Shown in pieces: positions 13,586 through 15,903 of a DNA stretch of 15,903 bases. Both the position numbers and the translations under genes were made by a program. Below the pieces are notes generated by a model. The model saw only the letters and a list, made by a program, of their open reading frames with translations. It had not been told where the DNA came from and did no database searches. The DNA is from DATFYP01 sp035626235 (lineage in GTDB: Archaea > Thermoproteota > Nitrososphaeria > Nitrososphaerales > Gagatemarchaeaceae): the NCBI GenBank assembly GCA_035626235.1, contig DASPOB010000035.1, positions 1 through 15,903 of the forward strand, given 5' to 3'. Each line of letters starts with the position of its first letter. Within the stretch, counting starts at the first letter, position 1.

Positions 13586-15316
13586 TTAGCTGTACCCTCT
13601 GACGGCAGAACGAAGTTCGTCCGCAAGTCGGTTCAGGGTCCTTGGGCCAAGGTCCCATTCCAGCCCTGCCGCTCTGAACAGTTCTGGGAGGGACCGGGAC
13701 GCGCCTAGGGAGAGGGCGTCCTTGTATGATTCGATTGCCGCTCTTCTGTCCCTCCGGTAGCGCGTCCAGATTCCGAGGGCGCCGGTCAGAGCTATGCCGT
13801 ACTCGATGTAGTAAAAAGGCACCTCGAAGAGGTGCAGCTGCCTCTGCCACCGGTAGGCGCGGCTCGCTTCGAGACCCTCATAGCTTTCGAGCCCGGAGAA
13901 CCGGTTGAAAGTGTCAACCCACGCCTTCGCTCGTTCCTCGTGGCTGTGGTCAGGGTGGGTGTAGACCCAGTGCTGGAATGCGTCTATGGTCGCAACCCAG
14001 GTGAAGAGTTTGACGTTGCCGACTGCTTCTTCCCAGTTAGACCGCCGCGCATCCTGCTCGTTGTAGAACGTGCCTTGGTAGTGCTCCCCCGAGATTATCT
14101 CCATGGAAATTGACGCGACTTCGGCGAACTCCAAAGGCAGGTTGGCCCCTCCGTTGAAGTAGGGGAGCCCTTCGTCCCGCATCAGGAATGTGTGGAAACT
14201 GTGACCACATTCGTGCAGGAGGGTCCTGACATCGTTGTCCCTCTTTGCCGCGTTCATGAAGATAAACGGGAGTTTGAGCTCAGTCAGCTCCTCCTGGTAT
14301 CCCCCGGGGGCTTTTCCCTTCCTGCTCTCGAGGTCGAGCAGCTCCAGCTCCGACATGCGCCCGAAGTAGCTCGAGAGTTTTCCGTCTATCTGCTCCACGA
14401 CCTTCGCCGCGCCGCGGACCAGCCCCGTCGCATCTTCAAAGGGCGAGAGCGGCTGACGGCCCCCGGGGTCCACCCTCAGGTCCCAGGGCCTCAGGGTGTC
14501 CACGCCCAGCCTCTCCCTCTTCTCCTTGTCGATTTCGCGGCTTAGAGGGACCAAGTACTCTTCGACTGCCCTGTGGAACCCGATGCAGTCGGAGGGGGTG
14601 TAGTCGAACCTGTCCTTCTTGACGAAGATGTAGTCCCTGAAGTTGTCGAACCCCGCGTTCCTTGCCTCTTCGTCGCGGAGTTTCACCATCTGGTCATATA
14701 TGACATCCAGGGTGCCCTTGTCAGCGAGCGCCCTCTGGTCCGCCATTCGCCAGGCCTCCTCTCTCACTCTTCTCTCAGGCTCTTCGTAGAACTTCGACAT
14801 CTGCTGGAGAGTCCTCTCCTGTCCTCGGTAGTTGACGGTCATTGCGGCGACTGTCCTTTGGTACTTCTGCGCCAGGGTTGACTCCGTTCTCTCGAGCTCC
14901 ACGTTCTCAGGTCTGAATATCGACAGAGCACTCTTCCTCCTCAGGTCCTCCAGGCCGTAGGTCTCTCGAGGAAGTGAGCTCCTGAATTGTGAAGCGGCAT
15001 ACTTCTGGAGAAGACCGAACTTCGCCACCTTCAGCCTTGGTTCGAGCTCCTCGGTGTACCTTTCGTAGGCCAGCGTGAAGTCTGGGTTGTCGGTCTGCCG
15101 GGTGCTGTTGATGTACCGGATGGTCCGCTGCTCATAGGTGTAGGCGTCAAGCTCGGACTCGTCTGCAAGCCAACGCTCAAGGTCGGAGAGCGAGCCCAGG
15201 TTTCGACCCGCCAACTCCTCATACAGCTTGGAGAGCTCGCTCCATTCGAATTTCAAGTCCTGAGGGAGATATCGGCGTGAGAACTCTCGCGGGAGGCTCG
15301 AGTAGTCGAAGACCAA
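13586..15316 (-). CDS. M3-family oligoendopeptidase (PepF-like zinc metallopeptidase)
   Basis: This cytoplasmic zinc peptidase would degrade oligopeptides, often those released by the proteasome. The 576-residue protein is almost all helical, as in the family. The zinc motif HECGH lies at 368-372 in LLHECGHSFHTFL, with a probable third ligand Glu399 in LEFAEVAS. Substrate-side segments include YFNGGANLPLEF before it and a tyrosine-rich stretch (FYYIEYGIALTGA) near the C-terminus. Length is normal for PepF/M3B enzymes. TTG 15316 is the only start near the conserved N-terminus; a TATA-like box about 38 bases upstream implies a short leader of roughly ten bases. The membrane-protein gene follows after 14 bases. 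All expected catalytic residues are present. Confidence 0.92.
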   Translation of the reverse strand: MVFDYSSLPREFSRRYLPQDLKFEWSELSKLYEELAGRNLGSLSDLERWLADESELDAYTYEQRTIRYINSTRQTDNPDFTLAYERYTEELEPRLKVAKFGLLQKYAASQFRSSLPRETYGLEDLRRKSALSIFRPENVELERTESTLAQKYQRTVAAMTVNYRGQERTLQQMSKFYEEPERRVREEAWRMADQRALADKGTLDVIYDQMVKLRDEEARNAGFDNFRDYIFVKKDRFDYTPSDCIGFHRAVEEYLVPLSREIDKEKRERLGVDTLRPWDLRVDPGGRQPLSPFEDATGLVRGAAKVVEQIDGKLSSYFGRMSELELLDLESRKGKAPGGYQEELTELKLPFIFMNAAKRDNDVRTLLHECGHSFHTFLMRDEGLPYFNGGANLPLEFAEVASISMEIISGEHYQGTFYNEQDARRSNWEEAVGNVKLFTWVATIDAFQHWVYTHPDHSHEERAKAWVDTFNRFSGLESYEGLEASRAYRWQRQLHLFEVPFYYIEYGIALTGALGIWTRYRRDRRAAIESYKDALSLGASRSLPELFRAAGLEWDLGPRTLNRLADELRSAVRGYS

Positions 15317-15350
15317 TCGAAGACTCGTTCCAGCGGTGGCAGGTTACCGT

Positions 15351-15357
15351 ACTTATG
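15351..15357 (-). promoter_or_regulatory. TATA-like box for the M3 peptidase gene
   Basis: CATAAGT on the minus strand is centred about 38 bases before TTG 15316. It is farther than in the leaderless genes, so a short leader is expected. The 155-bp gap between the two divergent genes (15317-15471) otherwise contains only a possible rightward promoter; I see no tRNA fold there. Confidence 0.4.
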
Positions 15358-15412
15358 CTTCGCTGAGAGACCCGTGGCAGCATCCCGTTAGGTTACCAGG
15401 AGTGCCGATACC

Positions 15413-15418
15413 CTTATG
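15413..15418 (+). promoter_or_regulatory. Possible TATA-like box for the rightward kinase-like gene
   Basis: CTTATG is about 56 bases before ATG 15472, which would leave an untranslated leader of about 30 bases. The same CTTATGC string occurs at 15352-15358 in the opposite promoter. Weak evidence; a start site nearer the ATG is not excluded. Confidence 0.25.
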
Positions 15419-15471
15419 CGAGGTCGCTCGCGGACGCAACTCGCGGGCCTGAGTTGTTAGCAGATTCAATA

Positions 15472-15903
15472 ATGGCCGACGTCCCGATTACGCTGGTCCT
15501 GCTGGCGTGGATGGGGTTCGTACTACTGGTGGCTTCGAGGTGGATCTACAACTACGTCCTGAGACGAGGCTGGGACCCGAAGAGAGGGACCTACCTCGGT
15601 AGGAAGTTCGTGCACATATTCGGGGCCGGGATCGTGGCGGTCACACTGCCTTTCGAGTTCCACGAGCCCCTCTTCCCCTTCGCCTTCGCCATGATGCTGG
15701 CGGTACTCACTTACACGCTCCACAAGACGAATCACATCTGGTACTGGTTTCAAGACCCGGCAAACTACTCTGAGACCTACTTCGCTCTGACCTGGGGAAC
15801 CGCAGTCCTCTTGACCTGGGTGGTCGACCGCACGTTCCTGCTGGCCGTGGTTCCGACATTGTTCATGGCCTGGGGGGACGGGGTGACCGGGGTTGTGCGG
15901 AAT
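15472..15903 (+). CDS. Dolichol/phytol-kinase-like CTP-transferase family membrane protein, 3' end cut by the window edge
   Basis: The first 144 residues are visible. They contain an N-terminal helix (about 5-23), a GRKFVHIFGAG segment at 43-53 matching the RKxxH motif of the dolichol kinase / phytol kinase / CDP-diglyceride synthase group, several further helices, and WGDGVTGVVRN at 134-144, which fits the conserved GD(A/G) nucleotide-binding region. Archaeal members phosphorylate polyprenols for glycan carrier or membrane lipid metabolism; the substrate here is not known. Start ATG 15472 is preferred over an in-frame TTG at 15454 because it gives a typical short N-terminus. The gene diverges from the M3 peptidase gene. 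The missing part should hold the remaining membrane helices. Confidence 0.8.
   Translation, partial: MADVPITLVLLAWMGFVLLVASRWIYNYVLRRGWDPKRGTYLGRKFVHIFGAGIVAVTLPFEFHEPLFPFAFAMMLAVLTYTLHKTNHIWYWFQDPANYSETYFALTWGTAVLLTWVVDRTFLLAVVPTLFMAWGDGVTGVVRN

Noticed and set aside
13572..13850. N-terminal extension of the membrane protein to an upstream ATG
   Set aside because: The extra 93 residues are polar and basic, lie wholly over the peptidase gene, and a good Shine-Dalgarno motif supports the TTG at 13571.
15317..15471. Possible RNA gene in the divergent gap before the kinase-like gene
   Set aside because: No cloverleaf, CCA-adjacent acceptor stem or other recognisable fold could be traced by eye.

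Overview
The window is archaeal. It encodes a TFB (TFIIB-like) initiation factor, a deoxyhypusine synthase, a SelB-like elongation-factor relative, an AK6/Fap7-type adenylate kinase, an archaeal secretion/pilus ATPase and a HerA-type ATPase. Several genes have a TATA-like box 25-31 bases upstream of the start codon, the spacing expected of leaderless archaeal transcripts; inside operons, Shine-Dalgarno motifs, short gene overlaps and TTG/GTG starts are common. Base composition is moderately GC-rich. I lean to a Thermoproteota lineage (Nitrososphaeria or a relative) but cannot fix the phylum from sequence reading alone.

Region 1 (1-1997): the left edge cuts a deoxyhypusine synthase gene on the minus strand. 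Next, on the plus strand, is a divergent TFB whose linker between the zinc ribbon and the first cyclin fold is too short to hold a normal B-reader.

Region 2 (1936-8750) is a compact, divergently transcribed type IV pilus-like locus. Leftward from a 78-bp promoter region run five small genes for single-pass, pilin-like or archaellum-F/G-like proteins, including one of only about 32 residues. Rightward run a GspE/TadA/ArlI-type ATPase, two short TadB/TadC-like platform proteins, a 69-residue Flp-like pilin with a class III signal peptide, and a HerA/VirB4-like ATPase overlapping the pilin stop codon. This set recalls the crenarchaeal Ups pilus plus Ced DNA-import system, which is controlled by an unusual TFB (TFB3). 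A DNA-exchange or DNA-uptake pilus with its own TFB is therefore the main hypothesis here; it is an inference.

Region 3 (8711-15316), all minus strand, holds housekeeping and stress genes. In transcription order they are an M3-family oligoendopeptidase, an internally duplicated membrane protein with two ExxEA motifs, an S9 prolyl-oligopeptidase-family peptidase, a SelB-like protein with a degenerate GTPase domain, MsrA, and an AK6-like kinase whose end overlaps the HerA gene. The peptidases and MsrA suggest peptide turnover and repair of oxidised protein, though nothing proves they work together.

Region 4 (15317-15903): a divergent promoter region followed by the start of a dolichol/phytol-kinase-like membrane protein cut by the right edge. 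I saw no tRNA, rRNA, CRISPR array, insertion sequence or convincing terminator.
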